From: Thermoguttaceae bacterium
Lineage (GTDB): Bacteria > Planctomycetota > Planctomycetia > Pirellulales > Thermoguttaceae
Assembly: GCA_017454585.1 (NCBI GenBank)
Contig: JAFTCU010000237.1
Location: 1 to 16,984 of the forward strand
Length of the DNA: 16,984 bases
Direction of reading: 5' to 3'
Below are positions 1-6,762 of the stretch, piece after piece (the first letter of the stretch is position 1; every line of letters starts with the position of its first letter). Below the pieces are notes generated by a model that saw nothing but the letters and a program-made list of their open reading frames with translations, was not told the DNA's origin and made no database searches. The translations under genes were made by a program, and so were the position numbers.

Positions 1-1
1 G

Positions 2-466
2 ACGGAGAACGTCGCGGATAAGATCCCGTCGCTGCTTCTGTTCGCGGACAAACTGGCCCTGCACGTGACGCGCCCGATGCGTTGGGACTCCGACCACGTG
101 GTCCTTCTGAACGATGACCTGCGCGACATTGCGAACGAGATCGTCCGCTGCGACGCTCTGGACCGCGTGCTCATCGGCCTCGACTTCTTCGACGCGAGCG
201 TGAACCGGATCGCCGCCTGGGTCATCGGAATGCGCAACATGCAGCGCGCGCTGCTGGCCGCTCTTCTGACGCCGCACAAGAAACTCGCCCGCCTCCAGCA
301 GGAAGGGAAGTTCTACGAAATGATGGCCCTGAACGAAGAGATCAAGACCTACCCGCTCGGCGCCGTTTGGGACCACTTCTGCGAGATCAACAAAGTCCCG
401 GTCCGCGAAGCGTGGCTGAATCGCGTGAAGCGGTACGAAAAGGACGTGCTTTTGAAACGCGGGTAA
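2..466 (+). CDS. rhaA: L-rhamnose isomerase, C-terminal part (5' end outside window)
   Basis: Cytoplasmic, Mn-dependent enzyme that converts L-rhamnose to L-rhamnulose, the first step of L-rhamnose catabolism. The frame is open from base 2, so the gene starts upstream. The visible 154 residues match the end of RhaA. WDSDHVV carries the two aspartates (D-S-D) that bind Mn in E. coli RhaA, and it is followed by the family blocks IGLDFFDAS and NRIAAWVIG. About 123 residues follow the second Asp, the same as in the roughly 419-residue E. coli enzyme, so the C-terminus is complete. A GACGAC/GTCGTC hairpin starts within 15 bases of the stop and may end the transcript. The next gene on the same strand is a sugar MFS transporter, which fits a rhamnose-use locus. 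I am very sure of the family; only the N-terminal part is missing. Confidence 0.95.
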   Translation, partial: TENVADKIPSLLLFADKLALHVTRPMRWDSDHVVLLNDDLRDIANEIVRCDALDRVLIGLDFFDASVNRIAAWVIGMRNMQRALLAALLTPHKKLARLQQEGKFYEMMALNEEIKTYPLGAVWDHFCEINKVPVREAWLNRVKRYEKDVLLKRG

Positions 467-472
467 GATTTT

Positions 473-499
473 ACGGGGACGACGCTTCCAGCGTCGTTA
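473..499 (+). repeat. Solo copy of a dispersed GACGAC/GTCGTC hairpin repeat, possible rhaA terminator
   Basis: Just after the rhaA stop lies a near-perfect hairpin: ACGACGCT, a TCC loop, then AGCGTCGT, preceded by GGGG and followed by TTAAAAATGT. The same roughly 24-base unit occurs twice more at 16496-16567, there as an inverted pair, with about 22 of 24 bases matching. The stem could act as a weak terminator or 3'-end stabiliser, but only two T follow it. Its repeated occurrence in unrelated gaps points to a REP-like dispersed repeat. Confidence 0.7.
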
Positions 500-532
500 A
501 AAATGTTTGGGTGGCCGTTCCCGGTCATCCAT

Positions 533-547
533 AACCGTAACGCGGTT
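533..547. promoter_or_regulatory. Short palindrome, possible operator upstream of the MFS gene
   Basis: AACCG-taacg-CGGTT is an interrupted palindrome 35 bases before the MFS start codon. It is followed by an AT-rich CATATATAT stretch that could hold a -10 element. Position and symmetry fit a repressor site for a sugar-responsive regulator, but no regulator gene is in view and the short half-sites could arise by chance. Confidence 0.22.
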
Positions 548-581
548 CATATATATCGGATTATTAAAGGAAAAAACAATC

Positions 582-1964
582 ATGACGGAAACCAAACCCG
601 TTTCCCCCTGGAAACAAACCATCATCGCGTCGATGACCAGTTACATCGATGCCGGCTCGATTGTCGCCGGTGCGGCGGGACTGGCCCTTTGGGAAAAGTA
701 TTTGCAGCTCGAAAGCTGGCAGACCGGCCTGTTGACCATGTGCAGCTCAAACGCCATCGGGGCGGCCATAGGCGCATTGATCGGCGGCGTTCTGTGCGAC
801 AAATTCGGGCGCAAATTCGTTTATACGTACGACCTTCTGGTCTATATGTTCGGGATGCTCTTCATCGTTTTCGGCGTCAGCACGCCCCAGACGGTTTTTG
901 ATTTCGGCTCCTTTACCATGTCGCTCGGCTACATTCTCTTCCTTTTCGGCTACCTGACCATCGGTCTGGCGGTCGGCGCGGACGTCGTGGCCTCCTGGAC
1001 GCTCATTGCGGAACAGGCTCCGGCGGAAAACCGCGCGAGGCACTGCGGCTCGGCGCAGGTCTTTTGGGCCGTGGGGCCAGCGGTCGTTCTGCTCATGCAG
1101 TCGGCATTGAGTTTCTTCCTCGGCGAGGAAAACGCGCTGCTTGGAAACCGCATCGTGTTCGGGCACCTGATCGTCGTCGCGTTCGTCGTTTGGCTTTTGC
1201 GTCTTGGAATGCCGGAATCCGATAACTGGAAAAAGGCGAAGGAGCAGGAAGCGGCCCTGATCGCCTCCGGGAAGGTGAAACGGCTCGGAATGATCAACCT
1301 TCTCTCGCCGACCAACCTGAAAACGGTCCTTTTCCTCTGCGGCGTGTATGTCGTCTGGAACCTGGCGGCTGGAACGATGGGAATGCTTCTTCCTTACATT
1401 TACCAGAACGTCGGTGGGATCTCCAATTCGCTGAGCTGCGCGCTGACGGTGATCCTTTTCGTCGCGTCGGCCATTTCTACACTGACGATCTTCATGGCTC
1501 TGGGTGACCGGATCAGTCGCCGGCTGATTTACTGCGTGATCGCGCTCTTCTTCGTGATTGCGTGGGGGCTTTTCCTCCTGCCGGACGATGTTTACTCGAA
1601 ATACCAGTTTACCGTTCCGGTACTCGGCACGGTGCCGCTCATTTTCGTGTTGATCTCCATCCTCATGGGAATCAATAACGGCTCGGGCCAGCAGGCGTTT
1701 TACCAGCTTTGGTGCAACGAGCTGTTCCCATCGCATTATCGTGCGTCGGCGCAGGGCTTCACTTTCTTCATGGCCCGTATTACGGTCGGAGCCTGGACCG
1801 CTTGCGTGCCGGTGATTATGGGCAAAAACGGCGAGAATTTTGCGACTGCAGCGGCGATTATGGTCGGTTTCGCGCTTTTCAGCATGCTTGTCGGAACGAT
1901 TTTTGCGCCGAACACGGCCGGAAAGACCCTCGAACAGATCGAAGAGGAGCGCTACGGGAAGTAG
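582..1964 (+). CDS. MFS sugar-type transporter, probably for rhamnose or a related sugar
   Basis: A 460-residue inner-membrane permease of the major facilitator superfamily with about 12 hydrophobic segments. The loop between helices 2 and 3 has the MFS signature DKFGRKF. The C-terminus, PNTAGKTLEQIEEE, matches the PETKGKTLEEIE tail of sugar porters. A charged cytoplasmic central loop (NWKKAKEQE) separates the two six-helix halves. I chose ATG 582 because AAAGG lies 11 bases upstream. An in-frame ATG at 507 would add 25 hydrophilic residues read from non-coding-looking sequence that overlaps the palindrome. It follows rhaA by 115 bases on the same strand, so uptake of L-rhamnose or another deoxysugar is a reasonable inference. 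The substrate cannot be read from the sequence. Confidence 0.9.
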   Translation: MTETKPVSPWKQTIIASMTSYIDAGSIVAGAAGLALWEKYLQLESWQTGLLTMCSSNAIGAAIGALIGGVLCDKFGRKFVYTYDLLVYMFGMLFIVFGVSTPQTVFDFGSFTMSLGYILFLFGYLTIGLAVGADVVASWTLIAEQAPAENRARHCGSAQVFWAVGPAVVLLMQSALSFFLGEENALLGNRIVFGHLIVVAFVVWLLRLGMPESDNWKKAKEQEAALIASGKVKRLGMINLLSPTNLKTVLFLCGVYVVWNLAAGTMGMLLPYIYQNVGGISNSLSCALTVILFVASAISTLTIFMALGDRISRRLIYCVIALFFVIAWGLFLLPDDVYSKYQFTVPVLGTVPLIFVLISILMGINNGSGQQAFYQLWCNELFPSHYRASAQGFTFFMARITVGAWTACVPVIMGKNGENFATAAAIMVGFALFSMLVGTIFAPNTAGKTLEQIEEERYGK

Positions 1965-1980
1965 GCTGGACCCTTTTTAA

Positions 1981-2117
1981 GTAGTCAGTAGTCAGTAGTC
2001 AGTGGTCAGTAGTCAGCGTTTCGGCTGCGCCGAAAAATGGAATTTCAATTTCTCGCCTGCTCCCCATATTCTGCCGAAGGCAGAACGCTGACCACTGACT
2101 ACTGAATACTGAATACT
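1981..2117. repeat. Heptamer-armed non-coding cassette A (inverted repeat with two inner hairpins)
   Basis: The left arm, 1983-2017, is five tandem 7-mers: AGTCAGT three times, GGTCAGT, AGTCAGC. The right arm, 2086-2117, is the inverse complement of the same unit; read on the minus strand it gives AGTATTC twice, AGTAGTC, AGTGGTC, AGCG. Inside the arms are two hairpins: TTTCGGC-tgc-GCCGAAA at 2019-2035 and TTCTGCC-gaa-GGCAGAA at 2069-2085. A core of about 33 bases lies between them. No reading frame is present. Read on the minus strand, the GCC-TTC-GGC hairpin is followed by TATGGGG, as in the cassette at 6643-6762, so the two belong to one family. The arm ends one base before the next start codon. 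It resembles the heptanucleotide STRR repeats described from cyanobacteria. Confidence 0.85.
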
Positions 2118-2118
2118 T

Positions 2119-3735
2119 ATGAAAAAGAAAATCACGTTTTCTCTTTTGGCCCTTTTTCTTCTCCCTTCCCTGACCTTTGCCTGGGGGACGGGGCACGATG
2201 CCGTCGCGCAGCTCCTCGAGGAGTTTATGCCGGCGGAGATGAAGGCGTTTTTTGAGGCGGATGGTGGGGCCGCGCTTCCGGATCTCGTGAAGTTCTGCCA
2301 CTACCCGGACCTTCCGAACAAAACGCTCCAACAGACGGGCGAGATCGTCGGGCCGGAGGATGAGCAGATCCTGAAGGATTTCGGTTACTCGTGCAGCGAC
2401 TGGCTTCACCGTCACACCGGGCGGGCGGCGTGTTACGTCCTCCTGACCAAAGCGTTCCGGGAGGGAAACCGCAAGAACGGGGCGTTTTACCTCTCGGTGC
2501 TGAGCCATTCCATGTCGGATCAGGGCGCGGTGAATCACACGCCGATCCTCCAGTTCACGACGTACTCTCATCTGGCCGGGGTTGATTACGGGATCCGGAA
2601 CTCCTGCGAGCTGAGCCTGAAGAACGAAAACGTGAGCCGCCAGATCCACGAGCGACTGAGCCGTTTCCAGCCGGAACTTTTGGCCGAGAGTTTTCCCGAG
2701 TCGGTTTACGCGGTGGTCATGGACTGCTACACTCAGGCGGAAGTCTCGGCAGAAATCGAGATCCAGATCGCTTTTGGGGACCGCGAAACGTCGGAGGGTG
2801 TCATGGCGCGGATCGACGTCGAGCAGCTGGAGTCCATCCTGAGCATGGCGTTCAGCGCGTGGCATTTCGCGCAGGCGCAGGAGGAGCCGGTCTTTACCCG
2901 GGAAATGCTCGGGGACATTTTCCGGCGTGAAGAGATTCGGCGGCGTGAGGGAAAACCGGAAACGCAGGCGGTTTACGCCGGTCTGTTCCCGGCCGAGGGG
3001 GAAGAAACCGCGAAACCGTACGTCGGGCTGGTCTGCGAGCCGTACGGGTCATTCCACGTGAAGGCGCTCTCGTACGTCGGGAAAATGCTCGTCGCGAGCA
3101 CCGGCCGCACGCTGAGGGACCACGGCATCGCGGCCCGCGGCATTTCGTTCTGGAAGATGGAAACTCAGCTGCTTCCGGCCCCGGAAGAAATGCCGGTTTT
3201 GGTGATCTACGCCGGAAACTGCCAAATGTCGGACGGGATTGCCGAGGCGATTCGGGACTACACCACCCGCGGCGGGAAACTCCTCTGGGTGGGGGGACGC
3301 GACCCGAAAAACTTGACCGGCTTCGGCAAAGCGCTGGTCCAGTACGCGGACGATGAGGTCCCCACCTCCTCGAAGTGGGCGATCCAGAACGAAGCCGTCT
3401 GGGAGAAAATGAGTGTCCGGTTCGCGCCGGAGATGAAATCGCTCGGGACGGAACCGTTCAAACTGGTCCGGAACCCGAATTTTGACGGATTCTGCAAGCC
3501 GGTCTGCCTCTTTGGGATCGCGGAGGTGGACGGCGTGAAACCGCTCGCGTGGCTGAATAACGGGCGGGAAACGTTCTGCATTTCGGCCCTCAACGAGCAG
3601 GCGGCGTGGGTCCCGGAGTATCTGCTTCTTCCGTTCATCTTTTCGGACGTCAAGACGCTGAACTGGCCGGAGCTTCGGCTCGACCCGTTCGCGGAAAAAG
3701 TGATGCTTGAGACGCTTCGGAAACTGCTAGACTGA
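2119..3735 (+). CDS. Secreted S1/P1-nuclease / zinc phospholipase C-fold protein with C-terminal amidotransferase-like domain
   Basis: A 538-residue exported protein. A signal peptide (MKKK, hydrophobic to about 20) should be cut after TFA21, leaving Trp22 as the mature N-terminus. In S1/P1 nucleases and zinc-dependent phospholipase C the N-terminal Trp amine binds zinc, so this is strong support. Other likely ligands in family order are H26 (WGTGH), D55, H61 (HYPD), H97/H99 (WLHRH), then H130, D134 and H140 (LSHSMSDQGAVNH). Residues about 290-400 look like an alpha/beta domain with VLVIYAG and DYTTRGGKLLWVGG, similar to class I glutamine amidotransferase-like or beta-galactosidase trimerisation domains, with no clear catalytic Cys. 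The substrate (phosphoester or nucleic acid) is unknown. The start abuts a repeat cassette and has no Shine-Dalgarno sequence. The fold is likely; the exact function is open. Confidence 0.8.
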   Translation: MKKKITFSLLALFLLPSLTFAWGTGHDAVAQLLEEFMPAEMKAFFEADGGAALPDLVKFCHYPDLPNKTLQQTGEIVGPEDEQILKDFGYSCSDWLHRHTGRAACYVLLTKAFREGNRKNGAFYLSVLSHSMSDQGAVNHTPILQFTTYSHLAGVDYGIRNSCELSLKNENVSRQIHERLSRFQPELLAESFPESVYAVVMDCYTQAEVSAEIEIQIAFGDRETSEGVMARIDVEQLESILSMAFSAWHFAQAQEEPVFTREMLGDIFRREEIRRREGKPETQAVYAGLFPAEGEETAKPYVGLVCEPYGSFHVKALSYVGKMLVASTGRTLRDHGIAARGISFWKMETQLLPAPEEMPVLVIYAGNCQMSDGIAEAIRDYTTRGGKLLWVGGRDPKNLTGFGKALVQYADDEVPTSSKWAIQNEAVWEKMSVRFAPEMKSLGTEPFKLVRNPNFDGFCKPVCLFGIAEVDGVKPLAWLNNGRETFCISALNEQAAWVPEYLLLPFIFSDVKTLNWPELRLDPFAEKVMLETLRKLLD

Positions 3736-3736
3736 A

Positions 3737-3760
3737 GGCCCAGCCTCAAAGAGGAGGGCC
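3737..3760. terminator. Hairpin between convergent genes, possible bidirectional terminator
   Basis: GGCCC pairs with GGGCC and the inner CCTC pairs with GAGG around an AAA loop, with one A/A mismatch. It sits two bases after the stop of the plus-strand gene and downstream of the minus-strand gene. No T-tract follows on either strand, so intrinsic termination is plausible but not certain. Confidence 0.5.
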
Positions 3761-3763
3761 CTC

Positions 3764-3794
3764 ATTCATAATTCAGAATTCAGAATTCAGAATT
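3764..3794. repeat. Single-arm heptamer repeat (ATTCAGA units)
   Basis: ATTCATA is followed by three exact copies of ATTCAGA and a partial unit. No inverted partner arm or core is nearby, so this looks like a solo arm of the same class as the cassettes at 1981-2117 and 6643-6762. It overlaps the 3' end of the minus-strand pseudouridine synthase gene and encodes its last residues (NSEF) and its TGA stop. Confidence 0.8.
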
Positions 3795-4487
3795 GGAAAC
3801 GTACTCGTTCCACGGTTCAGGAAGCGGGGCCTCGACGAATATGCGTTCTTCCCGCATCGGGTGCTTGATGTTGATCGAGCGGCTGTGAAGCGCGATGGAA
3901 CGGAGGCGTTCGTCCTCGAATTGTTCACCGAACGGGACGGCCGAGCCGTACTGTGTGTCACCGAGGACCGGGAAACCGTGCGACGACGCCTGGACACGGA
4001 TCTGGTGCGTGCGGCCGGTTTCCAGTTCGATTTCCAGCCACGTGCAGTTTCTTTCCGGCATACGTTTCTTCACGGTGTAGTGTAGCAATGCCCACCGCCC
4101 TTCCGGGTGGCGTGACGTCACGATCTCTGAGCGCGGCTCCCCCGGCACTTTCCGGATGAAATCTTCCCAATCCCCCCGATCCTCTTGAACCAGGCCCGAG
4201 ACCAAAATCCAATATTTTTTCTGAACGGTACGCATCTGGAATTGGTCGGAAAGGCGCTTGGCGGCCCGGACGTTCCTCGCAAAGATCATACACCCCGTCG
4301 CGGGCCGGTCGAGACGGTGCGGGACACCGAGGTACACATTGGCGTCAGCCGGTTTACCGTCCTTTTGCCGGACGTAGTCTTTGATCCGATCTACGAGCGA
4401 ATCAATTCCAGGTGGTGACTGGACCAGCAGTCCCGCGGGTTTGTTGACGATTAAAACCGGGCCGTCCGTGTATAAAATATTTATCAT
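3780..4487 (-). CDS. RluA-family RNA pseudouridine synthase
   Basis: A 235-residue cytoplasmic enzyme that isomerises uridine to pseudouridine in rRNA or tRNA. The catalytic motif HRLDRPATG is at residues 57-65 with Asp60 as the nucleophile, and the family block ETGRTHQIRVQ follows near residue 160. The N-terminal segment reads VLIVNKPAGLLVQ, typical of this family. There is no N-terminal S4 domain, so it resembles the short stand-alone RluA/TruC-like members; the target base cannot be assigned. The start ATG at 4485-4487 has no clear ribosome binding site but lies directly at the conserved N-terminal block. The last four codons and the stop lie inside a heptamer repeat, which suggests the original 3' end was replaced by the repeat. 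It converges on the zinc-hydrolase-like gene. Confidence 0.92.
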   Translation of the reverse strand: MINILYTDGPVLIVNKPAGLLVQSPPGIDSLVDRIKDYVRQKDGKPADANVYLGVPHRLDRPATGCMIFARNVRAAKRLSDQFQMRTVQKKYWILVSGLVQEDRGDWEDFIRKVPGEPRSEIVTSRHPEGRWALLHYTVKKRMPERNCTWLEIELETGRTHQIRVQASSHGFPVLGDTQYGSAVPFGEQFEDERLRSIALHSRSINIKHPMREERIFVEAPLPEPWNEYVSNSEF

Positions 4488-4629
4488 GGGAGAGGTTTTT
4501 ATGAAGGAACAGGATTATGTAAATTTTAACTTTAACATCATCATACTCCAAAACTCATAAAAAGCCAGTTCCCCGGCAAAAATTTTTTGTGAAAAAGATA
4601 AAATATTCGGGAAAAATCAGAAATTCCCC

Positions 4630-4658
4630 TTCCAGAAACGACCGATTTCGTGTAAAAT
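4630..4658 (+). promoter_or_regulatory. Weak candidate promoter for the Q/N-rich secreted protein
   Basis: In the 219-base AT-rich gap between the divergent genes at 4487 and 4707, TTCCAG (4630-4635) and TAAAAT (4653-4658) are 17 bases apart. They match sigma70-type -35/-10 boxes only partly. A nearby TATAAG at 4661 is an alternative -10. The rest of the gap shows no gene; an AGGA at 4697-4700 serves as ribosome binding site for the next gene. Confidence 0.3.
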
Positions 4659-4706
4659 AATATAAGAGATTTCCAGAATCACCTGTTTTTTCCCACAGGA
4701 TGAACC

Positions 4707-5516
4707 ATGAATAAGAAGTTTTACTTGGCTGCCGCTTTTTTCGGCGTTTTCGTTTTGTGTTTTGCAATGACCGCCTCGGCCCAATACAACGGTGCGCCGA
4801 TGACGCCGTCCGCCACCCCTTCCAATCTTCCGATGTCGTCGGGGGCTGGATCTGCTGGCGTTATGCAGAGTACCACACCAAACACGGTAAACACGCAGTT
4901 TCCGCAGGGTGCGCGGGTCGTCCCGGGTGCGAATGGTCAGCCGATGCCGCTGCTAAATCCATATCAGCAGAATCAAAATCAAACGAGAACTTTTAACGGC
5001 CCGGTTCAGTACGGTCAGTACACGCCTTCCGGCCAGGTGACGAAACCATTTGCGAACGTGCAGGAAAAACCGTATATTAGTCCGTACATGAATTTTTATC
5101 GGCGTGACAGAGTGCCGGGGATCGATAATTACAACATGTACGTGAAACCCGCTCTCGATGCGGAAAAGGAACGCCAGCAGACTCAGCAGCAGATTCAGAC
5201 GCTTCAGGAAAATCAGAATCAGACCCGAATTCAGCAAGAGGCCCAGTTTAATGCGAATGTGGGGGCGCAGACGGTTGGCGCGTCTTATGGCCAGATGAAT
5301 ACCGGCATGAACGCGAATCGCCCCGGTGCGTCCTATGGCTTCTCGGGAAGGGGCCCAACGGTTCACGTTGACCCGAATGCTGCCGAAAAAACCGATAAAG
5401 AAAAAAAGGACGAAAAAGCTGAAGAAGAGGAACAGGCTGGTTCCTATTTCAATCCTTACGCGCCGAATGGGAAAGGCGTTCTTCGTCCGCACTACGAACC
5501 GGCTGAGAGAAAATAG
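4707..5516 (+). CDS. Secreted Q/N/P-rich protein of unknown function
   Basis: A 269-residue protein I do not recognise. The signal peptide (MNKKF, hydrophobic core to about 20) ends in TASA25, with Gln26 as the likely mature start. Residues 26-145 are low-complexity, rich in Gln, Asn, Pro, Gly, Ser and Thr, with an NPYQQNQNQT stretch. Residues about 148-188 form a Gln-rich predicted coiled coil (EKERQQTQQQIQTLQ). Residues about 225-243 are a run of alternating Lys and Glu/Asp, and the tail contains YFNPYAPNGKG. There is no enzyme motif. The start is supported by AGGA six bases before ATG and by the signal peptide. It is a single-gene transcript bounded by a strong terminator. A cell-envelope or extracellular structural role is possible but unproven. 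Confidence 0.82.
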   Translation: MNKKFYLAAAFFGVFVLCFAMTASAQYNGAPMTPSATPSNLPMSSGAGSAGVMQSTTPNTVNTQFPQGARVVPGANGQPMPLLNPYQQNQNQTRTFNGPVQYGQYTPSGQVTKPFANVQEKPYISPYMNFYRRDRVPGIDNYNMYVKPALDAEKERQQTQQQIQTLQENQNQTRIQQEAQFNANVGAQTVGASYGQMNTGMNANRPGASYGFSGRGPTVHVDPNAAEKTDKEKKDEKAEEEEQAGSYFNPYAPNGKGVLRPHYEPAERK

Positions 5517-5547
5517 CCGGCTTGGAAAACTGTCAAATTGAGAGGTG

Positions 5548-5603
5548 GAAAACTTTTTGAGAAGGGACCCGCTCGGGCATTTTCAAAAAGTTTTCTTTTT
5601 TTA
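5548..5603 (+). terminator. Strong Rho-independent terminator after the Q/N-rich protein gene
   Basis: A perfect 13-bp stem, GAAAACTTTTTGA with TCAAAAAGTTTTC (5548-5560 and 5583-5595), extends by a few more pairs toward a loop that holds its own small CCCG/CGGG pairing. It is followed directly by seven T, then ATT. Stem plus T-tract is the classic intrinsic terminator layout. It lies 31 bases after the stop codon and before the next gene. Confidence 0.88.
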
Positions 5604-5631
5604 TTCTCGTTCCTTGAATTGAATCAAAACC

Positions 5632-6648
5632 GTGGAAAAGCTCAAATCATTTCTCGTTTTTCTTATTAAAATTGGGGTCTCACTCGGAATTCTGGCTTTT
5701 CTCGTCTATCGGGCCATGCAGGACGAAACGACGATGAATGCCCTTGTGCACGGTGAGAAGATTTGGCCGTCTTTGGCTCTCGGTTTTTTGTTTACGTTTC
5801 TGGCGGTTCTCGTGACGATCGTCCGCTGGTTCTGGCTCGTGCGGATCCAGGGGATGAACGTCGGTTTCTGGAAGACGCTCCGGATCGGTTACATCGGCTA
5901 CCTGTTCAACCTCGCGCCGATGGGGATCGTGGGGGGAGATCTGCTCAAGGCCTGGCTTTTGACCCGTTCTGTGAAAGAGGAACATCCTCATGCCGGCCCG
6001 GTGATCCTCGGGTCGATGTTCATCGACCGGATGATTGGCCTTTATGCGCTTTTTATGCTTGCGTCGCTGGTTTTGCTGGTTAACGGGACGCTCTGGGCCC
6101 CGGATGCGTCTCAGGTGATGATTTCAGCTTCTTGGGCCGTTCTGATCGCGTGGGTGGTCGGGACCGCAGGATTTCTGGCGCTTCTTTTGCCGCCTGAGTC
6201 AAAGAAAGAGCCACGTCCACCCAAGTCGAAAGCCGAGGAAATCTTCCGCAGAATCGCGGGGAGTGTGCGCCTCTACCGCAGGTTCCCGGTAAAACTCTTC
6301 TGGGTGCTGATGATCAGCCTGCTGGTGCACACGCTCTTTGCGACGTCACTTTATTTTCTGGCCGATGGTTTGTGGCGGGCGCAGGATCCGCCGAACTTCG
6401 CTCAGCATCTGTTCATTTCACCGACCAGCATGTCGATGTCGGCCGTGCCGCTGCCCGTGGGGCCCGTGGAGGTGGTTTTCGACGAGTTGTACCGTGACTC
6501 GATCGGCCGCACCGGAATGGGCCTGGCCGTGATGCTGGCGTACCGCTTCATCTGTATCCTGATCGCTCTTCTGGGCGTGATTTTCTACTTCAGCGCCCGG
6601 GAGGAAATTCGGGAAACGATGGAAGAAGCGGGTTCAATCAGGAATTAG
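5632..6648 (+). CDS. Lysylphosphatidylglycerol synthase TM-region / UPF0104 family membrane protein
   Basis: A 338-residue integral membrane protein with about eight hydrophobic helices. The block NLAPMGIVGGDLLKAWLL (residues about 93-110) matches the P-x-G-x-GGD-hydrophobic motif of the flippase-like, AglD-related family (Pfam LPG_synthase_TM). Near residue 272, VPLPVGPVEVVFDELY matches its second conserved Pro/Gly-Glu block. The soluble aminoacyl-transferase domain of MprF is absent, so this is the membrane half only. Such proteins are thought to handle lipids or lipid-linked sugars; the substrate is unknown here. The start is GTG at 5632, right before the first helix, with no clear Shine-Dalgarno sequence. 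The final Asn codon and the TAG stop lie in the heptamer arm of the following cassette. Confidence 0.87.
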   Translation: MEKLKSFLVFLIKIGVSLGILAFLVYRAMQDETTMNALVHGEKIWPSLALGFLFTFLAVLVTIVRWFWLVRIQGMNVGFWKTLRIGYIGYLFNLAPMGIVGGDLLKAWLLTRSVKEEHPHAGPVILGSMFIDRMIGLYALFMLASLVLLVNGTLWAPDASQVMISASWAVLIAWVVGTAGFLALLLPPESKKEPRPPKSKAEEIFRRIAGSVRLYRRFPVKLFWVLMISLLVHTLFATSLYFLADGLWRAQDPPNFAQHLFISPTSMSMSAVPLPVGPVEVVFDELYRDSIGRTGMGLAVMLAYRFICILIALLGVIFYFSAREEIRETMEEAGSIRN

Positions 6649-6762
6649 GAATGCGTAATGCGTAATTAGAAAAGCCTTCGGCTTTTTATGGGATGAAGTT
6701 TTTCTGAAACTTGTATTACGCGAAGCGTCAATTACGAATTACGCATTACGCATTCCGAATTA
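6643..6762. repeat. Heptamer-armed non-coding cassette C between convergent genes
   Basis: The left arm, 6643-6670, is AATTAGG, AATGCGT, AATGCGT, AATTAGA. The right arm, 6730-6762, is its inverse; read on the minus strand it runs AATT, CGGAATG, CGTAATG, CGTAATT, CGTAATT. Inside the arms are AAAAGCC-ttc-GGCTTTT at 6670-6686, then TATGGG and an AAGTTT/AAACTT hairpin core, then ACGC-gaa-GCGT at 6718-6728. The order arm, hairpin, core, hairpin, arm is the same as in the cassette at 1981-2117. Both flanking genes take their stop codon from an arm: TAG at 6646-6648 on plus, TAA at 6760-6762 on minus. Confidence 0.87.
6670..6687 (+). terminator. Short terminator-like hairpin inside cassette C
   Basis: AAAAGCC-TTC-GGCTTTT forms a 7-bp stem ending in a run of five T, 22 bases after the stop of the UPF0104 gene. 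It could terminate that transcript. It is also a structural part of the repeat cassette. Confidence 0.5.

Noticed and set aside
507..581. Upstream in-frame ATG as start of the MFS transporter
   Set aside because: The added 25 residues do not look like a transporter N-terminus, and ATG 582 has AAAGG at a suitable distance.
747..1736. 329-codon open frame on the minus strand opposite the MFS gene
   Set aside because: Very Arg/Glu/Asp/His-rich, with no domain. It is the complement of hydrophobic codons in the transporter.
1981..2117. CRISPR array
   Set aside because: Units are 7 bp in direct contact with no spacers, and the two arms are inverted. No cas gene is present.
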